From assembly GCA_023421395.1 (NCBI GenBank), contig JAEZTL010000005.1, forward strand, positions 1 to 64,000: 64,000 nt of DNA. Reading direction: 5' to 3'. The position numbers and the translations under genes were made by a program. Source of the stretch: Bacillota bacterium (GTDB lineage: Bacteria > Bacillota > Clostridia > Christensenellales > Aristaeellaceae). Below the pieces are notes generated by a model. The model was not told the origin of the DNA. It worked only from the letters and a program-made list of their open reading frames with translations, and did no database searches. Below, piece by piece: positions 35,321 to 44,073 of the stretch (the first letter of the stretch is position 1; the number at the start of each line of letters is the position of its first letter).

Positions 35321-36250
35321 ATGAGGATCAGCCACAACATTACGGCCCTCAACACCTACCGGCAGTACAACACCAACACCGTCTCAACCAACAAGTCCAT
35401 GGAGAAGCTGTCCAGCGGCTCGCGCATCAACCGCGCCGCGGACGACGCGGCGGGCCTCTCGATTTCCGAGAAGATGTGCTCGCAGATCAGGGGTCTGACT
35501 CAGGCCACCCGCAACGCCCAGGACGGCACCTCCTTCATCCAGACGGCGGAAGGCGCGCTGTCCGAAGTGTCCGACATGCTCACCCGCATGAAGGAACTGA
35601 CCACCCAGGTCGCCAACGGCACCTACAGCACGGAGGATCAGCAGAACATCGGCTCCGAGATGAAGGCGCTGGGCACGGCCATCACCGACATCTACACCAA
35701 CACCAAGTTCAACGGCACCAAGGTGTTCGGCGATCAGACCACAAGCACCGCCGCAGATGGCACCAAGTACCTGGCCGGCGAAGACGGCGAAGATGCTCTC
35801 GGAGATCCGGTCTACGCGGCGACCTTCGTCTACGGCGAGAACGGCGGCCAAAAGGTTTCCGTCAGCCAGGCCACCACCACCAACGTGGCCGCGCTGACCG
35901 GCAAGACCGTGATTGCGGATCTGATCAACAACAACGGCACCGCCGGCGACGACACGGATGACTTCTCCAACGCCATTTCCGTGCTGGATACCGACGTTGA
36001 AAAGGCCATCAGCGAGGTCAACACCACCCGCGCCGGCTACGGCGCCAAGCAGAACCAGCTCGAACACGCGGCCAACAATATGTCCACCACCAAGGAGAAC
36101 CTGCAGGCCGCCGAATCCCGCGTCCGTGACGTGGACATGGCCGAGGAAATGATGAACTACACCAAGAGCAACATCCTGCTCCAGGCCGCGCAGGCAATGC
36201 TCGCCCAGGCAAACCAGCAGCCCCAGGGCATACTCCAGCTGTTGCAGTAA
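35321..36250 (+). CDS. hag: Flagellin 1
   Basis: 309 residues; the first of five tandem flagellins. The conserved D0/D1 N terminus (ISHNITALNTYRQYNTNTVS) and C terminus (RDVDMAEEMMNYTKSNILLQ) frame a variable centre of about 100 residues with no D2/D3 domains. It belongs to the subgroup 1/4/5 (TTQVANGTYS). Unusually it has Cys53 (MCSQIRG) where the other four have Arg, through a single C-to-T change. Preceded by a CsrA-type hairpin leader. Confidence 0.96.
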   Translation: MRISHNITALNTYRQYNTNTVSTNKSMEKLSSGSRINRAADDAAGLSISEKMCSQIRGLTQATRNAQDGTSFIQTAEGALSEVSDMLTRMKELTTQVANGTYSTEDQQNIGSEMKALGTAITDIYTNTKFNGTKVFGDQTTSTAADGTKYLAGEDGEDALGDPVYAATFVYGENGGQKVSVSQATTTNVAALTGKTVIADLINNNGTAGDDTDDFSNAISVLDTDVEKAISEVNTTRAGYGAKQNQLEHAANNMSTTKENLQAAESRVRDVDMAEEMMNYTKSNILLQAAQAMLAQANQQPQGILQLLQ

Positions 36251-36346
36251 CTTCAGGTTCCGCCGCACCGGGCGGAGGATCGGTTCTACTGACGGCAGGG
36301 GTAGGAGGGGCGTTCGCAGAATCCTAATCTCGAGGAGGATCGCCCT

Positions 36347-37207
36347 ATGAGAATCAGCAATAATATCACGGCCCTCAACACCTACCGTCAGTACAACATC
36401 AACACCACCGCGACCAACAAGTCCATGGAAAAACTCTCCAGCGGCTCGCGCATCAACCGCGCCGCGGACGACGCGGCGGGCCTCTCGATTTCCGAAAAGA
36501 TGCGCGCCCAGATCCGCGGGCTGACCCAGGGAACCCGAAATGCGGAAGACGGCGTATCGTTCCTGCAGACCGCGGAAGGCGCGCTTGGTGAAGTGTCCGA
36601 CATGCTCACCCGCATGAAGGAGCTGTCCGTCCAGGTGGAAAACGGTTCCTACAGCGATGAGGACCGGGACAACATCGGCGCGGAGATGAAGGCGCTTGGC
36701 AAGGCCATCACCGACATCTATACCAACACCGAGTTCAACGGCACGGCCGTGTTTGGCGATCAGACCGTCGATGGCACCACCGGCGCGCTGGTAGGTGCGG
36801 ACGGCACCGGAGACGCCGCGGCCACCTTCGTCTACGGCGAAAACGGCGGCCAGGACGTCACCGTCAAGCAGGCCGTCACCACCCAAGTGGCGCTCCTGAC
36901 CGACGAGACTGTCGACGCCGAGACGGATCCCACCGCGGTCACCTCCGACATGGTGGAAGCCGCCATCAGTGAGGTCAACACCACCCGCGCCGGTTACGGC
37001 GCACTCCAGAACCAGCTGGAGCACGCCTCCAACAACATGTCCACCACCAAGGAGAACCTGCAGGCGGCCGAATCCCGCGTGCGCGACGTGGACATGGCCG
37101 AAGAAATGATGAACTACACCAAGAACAACATCCTGCTGCAGGCGTCGCAGGCGATGCTCGCGCAGGCCAACTCCCAGCCTCAGGGCGTCCTCCAGTTGTT
37201 GCAGTAA
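36347..37207 (+). CDS. hag: Flagellin 2
   Basis: 286 residues. Same D0/D1 ends as flagellin 1 but belongs to the subgroup 2/3: starts ISNNITALNTYRQYNINTTA and has RNAEDGVSFLQ and SVQVENGSYS. The centre is short (about 80 residues) and keeps the VYGENGG hairpin seen in all five. The ribosome site is CGAGGAGGA; no AGGA-loop hairpin is seen in its leader. Confidence 0.96.
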   Translation: MRISNNITALNTYRQYNINTTATNKSMEKLSSGSRINRAADDAAGLSISEKMRAQIRGLTQGTRNAEDGVSFLQTAEGALGEVSDMLTRMKELSVQVENGSYSDEDRDNIGAEMKALGKAITDIYTNTEFNGTAVFGDQTVDGTTGALVGADGTGDAAATFVYGENGGQDVTVKQAVTTQVALLTDETVDAETDPTAVTSDMVEAAISEVNTTRAGYGALQNQLEHASNNMSTTKENLQAAESRVRDVDMAEEMMNYTKNNILLQASQAMLAQANSQPQGVLQLLQ

Positions 37208-37300
37208 CGCAAGTCTTCGCCTGACACGCGTTGGCAATAGATAGCCTCAGGCGAGGCTCGATCCTGGAATCCGTGCCGCATCACTCAAGGAGGATAGATC

Positions 37301-38158
37301 ATGAGGATTACCAACAACATCACTGCGCTCAATACCTACCGCCAGTACAACATCAACACCACCGCGACCAACAAGTCCATGGAGAAGCTGTCCAGCGGCT
37401 CGCGCATCAACCGCGCCGCGGACGACGCGGCGGGCCTCTCGATTTCCGAAAAAATGCGCGCCCAGATCCGCGGGCTGACCCAGGGAACCAGAAACGCGGA
37501 GGATGGCGTGTCCTTCCTGCAGACCGCGGAAGGCGCGCTGAGCGAAGTCTCCGACATGCTCACCCGCTTGAAGGAACTGTCGGTGCAGGTGGAAAACGGC
37601 TCCTACAGCACGGAAGACCAGGACAACATCGGCGCGGAAATGAAAGCGCTGGGCCAGGCGATTTCCGACATCTACACCAACACCGAATTCAACGGCACCG
37701 CGGTCTTCGGTGATCAGGCCGCCACCGACGGCGCGCTGGACTCCAAGGACGGCTCGGGCGACGCGGCCACCTTCGTCTATGGCGAAAGCGGCGGCCAGGG
37801 CGTCACCGTCAAACAGGCCGTCACCACGAACCTGTCGGTGCTCACCACCGCCACAAGCATCGCGGATCAGACCGGCAACGCCCTGGCCGTCTCCTCCGAC
37901 ATGGTGGAGGACGCCATCAGCGAGGTCAACACCACCCGCGCCGGCTACGGCGCCCTCCAGAACCAGCTGGAGCACGCCTCCAACAACATGGCCACCACCA
38001 AGGAGAACCTGCAGGCCGCCGAGTCCCGCGTCCGCGACGTAGACATGGCCGAAGAAATGATGAACTACACCAAGAACAACATCCTGCTCCAGGCGTCCCA
38101 GGCGATGCTCGCCCAGGCCAACTCCCAACCCCAGGGAGTCCTGCAGCTGTTGCAGTAG
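37301..38158 (+). CDS. hag: Flagellin 3
   Basis: 285 residues, closest to flagellin 2 (same N-terminal INTTATNKS and VENGSYS variants). The centre differs (DQAATDGALDSKDGSGDAA) and the shared hairpin reads VYGESGGQG. The leader has AAGGAGGA but no AGGA-loop hairpin. Long stretches of the 5' and 3' ends are identical at DNA level to neighbours, suggesting recent duplication or gene conversion. Confidence 0.96.
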   Translation: MRITNNITALNTYRQYNINTTATNKSMEKLSSGSRINRAADDAAGLSISEKMRAQIRGLTQGTRNAEDGVSFLQTAEGALSEVSDMLTRLKELSVQVENGSYSTEDQDNIGAEMKALGQAISDIYTNTEFNGTAVFGDQAATDGALDSKDGSGDAATFVYGESGGQGVTVKQAVTTNLSVLTTATSIADQTGNALAVSSDMVEDAISEVNTTRAGYGALQNQLEHASNNMATTKENLQAAESRVRDVDMAEEMMNYTKNNILLQASQAMLAQANSQPQGVLQLLQ

Positions 38159-38167
38159 CCTGACTCC

Positions 38168-38204
38168 CCTGCCCCGGCACAAAACCAAAATCCGCTGGGG
38201 CAGG
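38168..38204 (+). terminator. Hairpin between flagellins 3 and 4 (possible terminator/attenuator)
   Basis: CCTGCCCC (38168-38175) pairs with GGGGCAGG (38197-38204), extended inwards by GGC/GCT to 11 bp with one wobble, with a 15-nt A-rich loop. No clear T run follows, so it may limit readthrough or stabilise the upstream mRNA end. Confidence 0.4.
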
Positions 38205-38263
38205 CGGGGGTTCAAATTGTGCAGAAGCCGCAACGCAGCGTACGGGCGTGGCAGCTTAGGCAA

Positions 38264-38303
38264 CCGCGGGAAAGGATTCCTGCGGCCATACATTCAAGGA
38301 GGA
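38264..38303 (+). promoter_or_regulatory. Predicted CsrA site: AGGA-loop hairpin plus SD, flagellin 4 leader
   Basis: Stem CCGCGGGAA / TTCCTGCGG (nine pairs, one G-T) closes loop AGGA at 38273-38276; SD AAGGAGGA at 38296-38303. Relative to the copies at flagellins 1 and 5, the bulged A is replaced by a G-T pair, so the helix is preserved. Confidence 0.7.
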
Positions 38304-38310
38304 ATAGACC

Positions 38311-39225
38311 ATGAGGATCAGCCACAACATTACAGCCCTCAACACCTACCGGCAGTACAACACCAACACCGTCTCGACCAACAAGTCCATGGAGAAGCTG
38401 TCCAGCGGCTCGCGCATCAACCGCGCCGCGGACGACGCGGCGGGCCTCTCGATTTCCGAGAAGATGCGCTCGCAGATCAAGGGCCTGACCCAGGCCACCC
38501 GCAACGCCCAGGACGGCACCTCCTTCATCCAGACGGCGGAAGGCGCGCTGTCCGAAGTCTCCGACATGCTCACCCGCATGAAGGAGCTGACCACCCAGGT
38601 CGCCAACGGCACCTACAGCACGGAGGACCAGCAGAACATCGGCTCCGAGATGAAGGCGCTGGGCACGGCCATCACCGGCATCTACGTCAACACCAAGTTC
38701 AACGGCACCAGCGTGTTCGGCGCGCAGTCCGGTACTGACAGCCTGGCCACCCAAACCGGCGCCGGCACCGCGGCCACTTTTGTCTACGGCGAGAACGGCG
38801 GCCAGTCCGTCACCGTCAGCCAAGCCAAGACCTCGTCGCTGTCGATGCTCACCGGCAAGACGGCCGTGGCGGATGTGATCGCTTCCGCTGACGGCAACGT
38901 AACGGTGAACGGTACGGTTTTCGCCGTCACGGCAAACCAGTCTCAGGCGCTGATCATCAAAAACGACGACGTCGAGAACGCCATCAGCGAGGTCAACACC
39001 ACCCGCGCCACCTACGGCGCCAAGCAGAACCAGTTGGAGCACGCTGCCAACAACATGGCCACCACCAAGGAGAACCTGCAGGCGGCCGAATCCCGCGTGC
39101 GCGACGTGGACATGGCCGAAGAAATGATGAACTACACCAAGAGCAACATCCTGCTCCAGGCCTCGCAGGCGATGCTCGCCCAGGCCAACGCCCAGCCCCA
39201 GGGCGTCCTCCAGCTGCTGCAGTAA
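38311..39225 (+). CDS. hag: Flagellin 4
   Basis: 304 residues, subgroup 1/4/5. N-terminal 120 residues nearly identical to flagellins 1 and 5 (MRSQIKGLTQATRNAQDGTS). The central segment is distinct (SGTDSLATQTGAGTAA; ADGNVTVNGTVFAVTANQS). Carries the CsrA-type hairpin leader. Confidence 0.96.
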   Translation: MRISHNITALNTYRQYNTNTVSTNKSMEKLSSGSRINRAADDAAGLSISEKMRSQIKGLTQATRNAQDGTSFIQTAEGALSEVSDMLTRMKELTTQVANGTYSTEDQQNIGSEMKALGTAITGIYVNTKFNGTSVFGAQSGTDSLATQTGAGTAATFVYGENGGQSVTVSQAKTSSLSMLTGKTAVADVIASADGNVTVNGTVFAVTANQSQALIIKNDDVENAISEVNTTRATYGAKQNQLEHAANNMATTKENLQAAESRVRDVDMAEEMMNYTKSNILLQASQAMLAQANAQPQGVLQLLQ

Positions 39226-39280
39226 GCGGCGGAGCCTCCGTCGCGTGAAGCGGCAGAGGCGTAAGGGTATTTCCGGGCAT

Positions 39281-39320
39281 CCCGCAGGAAAGGATTCCGC
39301 GGGTCAAGATTCAAGGAGGA
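39281..39320 (+). promoter_or_regulatory. Predicted CsrA site: AGGA-loop hairpin plus SD, flagellin 5 leader
   Basis: Stem CCCGC/GCGGG and GGAA/TTCC with one bulged A closes loop AGGA at 39291-39294; SD AAGGAGGA at 39313-39320, about 23 nt from loop GGA to SD GGA. Confidence 0.7.
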
Positions 39321-39327
39321 ATAGACC

Positions 39328-40257
39328 ATGAGGATCAGCCACAACATTACGGCCCTCAACACCTACCGGCAGTACAACACCAACACCGTCTCGACCAACA
39401 AGTCCATGGAGAAGCTGTCCAGCGGCTCGCGCATCAACCGAGCCGCGGACGACGCGGCGGGCCTCTCGATTTCCGAGAAGATGCGCTCACAGATCAAGGG
39501 CCTGACCCAGGCCACCCGCAACGCCCAGGACGGCACCTCCTTCATCCAGACGGCGGAAGGCGCGCTGAGCGAAGTCTCTGACATGCTCACCCGCATGAAG
39601 GAGCTGACCACCCAGGTCGCCAACGGCACCTACAGCATCGAGGACCAGCAGAACATCGGCGCGGAGATGAAGGCGCTGGGTTCGGCCATCGCGGATATCT
39701 ACGTCAACACCAAGTTCAACGGAACCCAGGTGTTTGGTGCGCAGGCCACGGTGACATCCGGTGCCACCACAGGCGCGCTGACCGGTCTCGCAGCCGGCGA
39801 CGGCACCGATGCTACCACCGCGGCCAAGATCGTCTACGGGGAAAACGGCGGACAGTCGGTGCGCATCCAGCAGGCCAAAACCACGGCGCTGGCCACGCTC
39901 ACCGCCAAGACCATCGTGGCCGACCAGATCGACGATGGTGCGGACGACACGCTCGGCACCGCTGACGACTCCTCCAACGCCCTCCTGGTGAAGGACACCG
40001 ACGTCGAGAGCGCCATCAGCGAGGTCAACACCACCCGCGCCACCTACGGCGCCCAGCAGAATCAGCTGGAGCATGCTGCCAACAACATGTCCACCACCAA
40101 GGAGAACCTGCAGGCGGCTGAATCCCGTGTGCGCGACGTGGACATGGCCGAAGAAATGATGAACTACACCAAGAGCAACATCCTGCTCCAGGCCTCGCAG
40201 GCGATGCTCGCCCAGGCAAACGCCCAGCCCCAGGGAGTCCTCCAGCTGCTGCAGTAA
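39328..40257 (+). CDS. hag: Flagellin 5
   Basis: 309 residues, subgroup 1/4/5, ends TKSNILLQASQAMLAQAN like flagellin 4. The centre is Thr/Ala-rich (VTSGATTGALTGLAAGDGTD). Last of the array; a strong GC hairpin with a GAAA loop follows 10 bp after the stop. Confidence 0.96.
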   Translation: MRISHNITALNTYRQYNTNTVSTNKSMEKLSSGSRINRAADDAAGLSISEKMRSQIKGLTQATRNAQDGTSFIQTAEGALSEVSDMLTRMKELTTQVANGTYSIEDQQNIGAEMKALGSAIADIYVNTKFNGTQVFGAQATVTSGATTGALTGLAAGDGTDATTAAKIVYGENGGQSVRIQQAKTTALATLTAKTIVADQIDDGADDTLGTADDSSNALLVKDTDVESAISEVNTTRATYGAQQNQLEHAANNMSTTKENLQAAESRVRDVDMAEEMMNYTKSNILLQASQAMLAQANAQPQGVLQLLQ

Positions 40258-40266
40258 CCCTGCGGC

Positions 40267-40296
40267 CGGCCCCGCCGCCGAAAGGCGGCGGGGCCG
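40267..40296 (+). terminator. Strong hairpin after the flagellin array
   Basis: 13-bp perfect stem (arms 40267-40279 and 40284-40296) with GAAA tetraloop. It has no T run but is placed as a terminator or 3' stabiliser of abundant flagellin mRNA. Confidence 0.6.
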
Positions 40297-40352
40297 AAAT
40301 CCCGGTCCCACCCGACGGCGATCCGGTTTAACAGCCGCCGGCAGACGCCTAA

Positions 40353-40371
40353 GCGGCAGGGAGGCTGCCGC
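40353..40371 (+). promoter_or_regulatory. GGAGG-loop hairpin upstream of the HD-GYP gene (possible CsrA site)
   Basis: GCGGCAG (40353-40359) pairs perfectly with CTGCCGC (40365-40371), exposing GGAGG in the loop, about 90 nt before the start codon. The architecture fits CsrA binding; whether it is in the transcript is not known. Confidence 0.45.
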
Positions 40372-40460
40372 ACGGCGCACCGCGTACACGGCAAGGGCGC
40401 TGGAACGGATGCCAGGCGCACAAACAAGCGGAACACCCGAAGGATAAGCGAAGCAGCGAT

Positions 40461-41543
40461 ATGATATTTATACAGCCCGAAAACCTGAAACCCGGTATGA
40501 TCCTGGCGAGGGATCTCCTCGGAATGCGCAACGAAGTCCTTCTGACGCGCGGCCAGGCATTGACCGCATCCCACATTGCCAGGCTCCGGGCCATTCAGCA
40601 CAAGGATGCCTACATCGTCGACAACATAGACGATGTGGACGAGGACATCGGCATCATCAGCATGCGCCTCAAGCGCAACACGGCCAACGCGGTGCGCGCG
40701 CTCTTCTCCCATATCGAAGTCGGCAATCAGGAGGCACAGAACAGTTCCTTCCTGGAACTTCGGCACTTCCTGGATGAGATCATCGACGAGCTGTCCTCCG
40801 ACCGGAGCATGCTCATCAACATGGCCGATATTAAGGCGCATGACGAGTATACATACTATCATTCCGTGAGCGTGGCGACGCTCTCCATCCTCCTGGGCGT
40901 CTCGGCCAATATGAACCGGACGGCCCTGTACAAACTGGGCATGGGCGCGCTGATGCATGACATCGGCAAGGTCTTCATTTCAAGGGATCTCATCAATAAG
41001 CCCAGCGCGCTGACAAACGAAGAGTTTGAGAAAATGAAGCGCCACAGCTCCTTCGGCTACGACTACCTGCGCGAGCAGTGGGGCGGGCCGGTGGAATCGG
41101 TGGTTGCGGTTCTCACCCACCATGAGCGATACGACGGCTGCGGTTACCCGCTCGGACTTCAGGGGGACAAGCAACCTCTCGAGGGCAAGATCATCGCGCT
41201 GAGCGACGTCTACGACGCGATGACTTCCGACCGGGCGTACCACGCGGCGCTCCCGCCCTCGGAGGCGATTGAGCACATCATGGGCAATTCTGGCATCCTG
41301 TTTGATCCCCAGGTCGTCTCTACGTTCATGCGCAAGGTCGTACCCTATCCGGTCGGAAGCCGCGTCATGCTCAGCAACGGCCAGCGCGCCATCGTGGTGG
41401 CAAACCAGAAGGAAGCGCTGATGCGGCCAAAGGTAAAACTGCTGCACATCAACAACCGGGAAGCCCGGGTGGACGACAAGGTTCTGGACCTCTTGAATGA
41501 TCCAACACTCTGGAGCGTGACAATTCTCGGACTCGACAGATGA
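40461..41543 (+). CDS. HD-GYP domain c-di-GMP phosphodiesterase
   Basis: 360 residues. N-terminal beta region (MIFIQPENLKPGMILARDLL, DUF3391-like) of about 100 residues precedes the HD-GYP domain (about 125-300): HSVSVATLSILLG, HDIGKVFIS (HD metal pair), HHERYDGCGYPLGLQG (the GYP loop) and LSDVYDAMTSDR. A small C-terminal beta domain follows. HD-GYP enzymes hydrolyse cyclic di-GMP to GMP, which usually favours motility. It sits between the flagellins and cheY, 20 bp before cheY, and a hairpin with a GGAGG loop lies upstream. Confidence 0.92.
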   Translation: MIFIQPENLKPGMILARDLLGMRNEVLLTRGQALTASHIARLRAIQHKDAYIVDNIDDVDEDIGIISMRLKRNTANAVRALFSHIEVGNQEAQNSSFLELRHFLDEIIDELSSDRSMLINMADIKAHDEYTYYHSVSVATLSILLGVSANMNRTALYKLGMGALMHDIGKVFISRDLINKPSALTNEEFEKMKRHSSFGYDYLREQWGGPVESVVAVLTHHERYDGCGYPLGLQGDKQPLEGKIIALSDVYDAMTSDRAYHAALPPSEAIEHIMGNSGILFDPQVVSTFMRKVVPYPVGSRVMLSNGQRAIVVANQKEALMRPKVKLLHINNREARVDDKVLDLLNDPTLWSVTILGLDR

Positions 41544-41563
41544 CTTAGCGGAGGGGAAGCACT

Positions 41564-41929
41564 TTGATTAGCGTCTTGGTGGTTGACGATGCGGCGTTCA
41601 TGCGGCTTGCGATCAAGAACGTCTTGAGCAAGCACGGTTTTTCCGTGATCGCCGATGCGAAGAACGGACAGGAAGGCGTGGAAAAGTACAAAGAATTCAA
41701 GCCTGATGTGGTCACGATGGACATCACAATGCCCGATATGACCGGCATCGAGGCGCTGAAGTTGATCCGGGAATTCGATCCCGGCGCAAAGATCGTCATG
41801 ATCTCGGCGATGGGGCAGGAGAGCATGGTCAAGGAAGCGATCCTGAGCGGCGCAAAATCCTTTATTGTGAAGCCCTATAAAGAGGAGCACATTACGCAGA
41901 CGCTGCTCAAAGTGGCGTCCAAGAGCTGA
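41564..41929 (+). CDS. cheY: Chemotaxis response regulator CheY
   Basis: 121 residues, receiver domain only, from a TTG start with GGAGGGGA upstream. Acidic pair Asp8/Asp9, phospho-acceptor Asp53 (VTMDITMPDM), Lys in FIVKPY. CheY-P binds FliM and in Firmicutes usually promotes one rotation direction. First gene of the che block. Confidence 0.95.
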   Translation: MISVLVVDDAAFMRLAIKNVLSKHGFSVIADAKNGQEGVEKYKEFKPDVVTMDITMPDMTGIEALKLIREFDPGAKIVMISAMGQESMVKEAILSGAKSFIVKPYKEEHITQTLLKVASKS

Positions 41930-41940
41930 GGGGGAGACAT

Positions 41941-44073
41941 ATGGCTCCGGGAAACAACCAGGACGACTCCCTGCTCGAGTTGTTTGTCTTCGAGACGAGT
42001 CAGAACACGCAGCAGCTGGAGCAGGTCGTGCTCACCGCAGAGCAAGAAGGAAGCTTTTCCCATGATGAGGTCAACGAGGTTTTCCGGATCATGCACACCA
42101 TCAAGGGTTCCGCCGCGATGATGTCCTTCACCGGGATCGCGAAACTGGCCCACCGCATGGAGGATCTTTTTTTCTACATTCGAGAAAACCCCGCGGCCGC
42201 TTACGACCCCCGGGCTGTCAGCGACCTGATCCTCTCCTGTATGGATTTCATCAATCAGGAGATGGAAGGCATCCGTTCGGGTGAAACCGCCGCACAGGAG
42301 GACAATCAGCTTCTGATCCACCGGATCGACGCGCTGATGGCCGTGATGACCGGTGATTCCTCCCCCCACGCCAACTGCATCGCCAACGCAGCCGCCGGGA
42401 GCGTCCCCGCCCCCGTCGCGCTGTCCCCCGAATCCCCGGGCGCGAAGCGCTTCAAGGCGGTCATTCTGTTCGAGGACGGCTGCGCGATGGAGGACGTCCG
42501 AGCCTATTCGGTCTCCGTCGAGGTGGGCGAATACGCGAAGGTGCTGTCCTTCGATCCCCCGGACATCATGGAAAACGGCCACAGCGCGGACAAAATCCGC
42601 GCCCACGGCTTCACCATCCGCTTTGAGACCGATCTGCCCGAAGATGAAGTGCGTTCAAAGCTGATGCAGACCGTGTTCCTGAGCGAGCTGGAGTTGGCCG
42701 TGGAAGCGGAGGAAATGCCGTGTGCGGCAGACGGCGAAACCGCCGATCCCGCCGTCGATGCGGATGAAGGCACGCCTGCTCCGGATACGGAACAGGGCGT
42801 CGGCACAAACGCCGCCTTCAGGGAAGGCTCGAAGCGGGGCGCCGGTGCGGAAGCCCAATACCATCAGCAGCCGCAGTCGATCATCTCCGTCAGCGTCAAT
42901 AAACTTGACATGATGATGGACCTGATGGGCGAACTGGTCATCGCCAAGACGATGGTGGTGGAAAACCCGGAGATCGCCGGGCTGGAGGTGGCGGATTTCC
43001 AGAAGTCCGCCGCGCACCTGAGCAAGATTGTCACCGAGATGCAGGAATTGGTGATGACGATGCGGCTGGTACCGCTGTCGGCCACCTTCCACCGGATGCA
43101 CCGGATCGTGCGGGATATGAGCAACGCGCTCAGTAAGGACGTGCGGCTGACGCTGATCGGCGAGGATACCAGCGTCGACAAGAACGTCATCGAGCACATT
43201 GCCGACCCGCTCATCCACCTGGTGCGCAATTCTATCGACCACGGCATTGAGAGCGCCGAGGAGCGCGCGCGCGCGGGCAAAAGCGCCACAGCCACCGTGA
43301 CGCTGGAAGCTCAGAACGCCGGCGGCAACGTGCTGATTTCCATTCGCGACGACGGCCGCGGGCTAAACCGGGAAAATATCCTCGCGCGCGCCCGGGCCAA
43401 CGGCCTTCTGACCAAACCCGAGGGCGAATACACCGACCGGGAAGTCTACAACATGATCTTCCTGCCGGGTTTCTCCACCAAAGAGTCCGTCACCGAATTC
43501 AGCGGTCGTGGCGTAGGCATGGACGTTGTGATGCAGAACATCTCCGCCATCGGCGGCTCTGTATCCATCGAGAGCGAACTGGGCAAAGGCATGAACGTCC
43601 TGCTCAAGATCCCGCTCACCATCGCGATTCTGGACGGCATGAACGTGTGCATCGGCGACACCCGGCTGACCGTTCCCATCTCTGTAATCTGTGAATCCTT
43701 CAAGCCCCGGCCGCAGGATATCCTCCGCGACATCGAGGGCAACGAGATGATTATGGTGCGGGGCGAGTGTTACGCGGTGCTCCGGCTCCACAGGCAGTGG
43801 AAGATCGACACCCAGGTGAAAAATCTCCCTGACGGCATCCTGATGATGGTGGAGCAGGACGGCAAAAAGCGCTGCCTCTTCGTGGACAAGCTGGTGGGGC
43901 GGCAGCAGGTCGTGGTCAAGGCGCTGCCTGCATATCTGAAGAAGACGCCGCTGTCCAAGTGCCTTTCCGGCCTGACGCTGCTGGGTGAAGGAAGCATCAG
44001 CTTGATCCTGGACGCCGGTTGGCTCGTGGATACGGGCATCAATAGCGCAAGCGAAGGAGGATCTCAGGCATGA
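41941..44073 (+). CDS. cheA: Chemotaxis histidine kinase CheA
   Basis: 710 residues. P1 (Hpt) with phospho-His52 (IMHTIKGSA); a P2-like CheY-docking domain at about 163-250; an acidic linker; P3 dimerisation helices (LDMMMDLMGELVIAKTMV); P4 ATPase with HLVRNSIDHGIES (N box), DDGRGLN (G1) and GRGVGMD (G2); and P5 CheW-like domain at the C terminus. It receives signals from chemoreceptors and phosphorylates CheY and CheB. The stop overlaps the cheW ATG. Confidence 0.96.
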   Translation: MAPGNNQDDSLLELFVFETSQNTQQLEQVVLTAEQEGSFSHDEVNEVFRIMHTIKGSAAMMSFTGIAKLAHRMEDLFFYIRENPAAAYDPRAVSDLILSCMDFINQEMEGIRSGETAAQEDNQLLIHRIDALMAVMTGDSSPHANCIANAAAGSVPAPVALSPESPGAKRFKAVILFEDGCAMEDVRAYSVSVEVGEYAKVLSFDPPDIMENGHSADKIRAHGFTIRFETDLPEDEVRSKLMQTVFLSELELAVEAEEMPCAADGETADPAVDADEGTPAPDTEQGVGTNAAFREGSKRGAGAEAQYHQQPQSIISVSVNKLDMMMDLMGELVIAKTMVVENPEIAGLEVADFQKSAAHLSKIVTEMQELVMTMRLVPLSATFHRMHRIVRDMSNALSKDVRLTLIGEDTSVDKNVIEHIADPLIHLVRNSIDHGIESAEERARAGKSATATVTLEAQNAGGNVLISIRDDGRGLNRENILARARANGLLTKPEGEYTDREVYNMIFLPGFSTKESVTEFSGRGVGMDVVMQNISAIGGSVSIESELGKGMNVLLKIPLTIAILDGMNVCIGDTRLTVPISVICESFKPRPQDILRDIEGNEMIMVRGECYAVLRLHRQWKIDTQVKNLPDGILMMVEQDGKKRCLFVDKLVGRQQVVVKALPAYLKKTPLSKCLSGLTLLGEGSISLILDAGWLVDTGINSASEGGSQA

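Noticed and set aside
35384..37237. 617-codon minus-strand open frame spanning flagellins 1 and 2, with internal repeats.
   Set aside because: The repeats only mirror the two flagellin genes on the plus strand.
35321..40257. Regularly repeated sequence that might suggest a CRISPR or other array.
   Set aside because: The repeat unit is a full flagellin gene of about 1 kb; no short direct repeats with unique spacers are present anywhere in the window.
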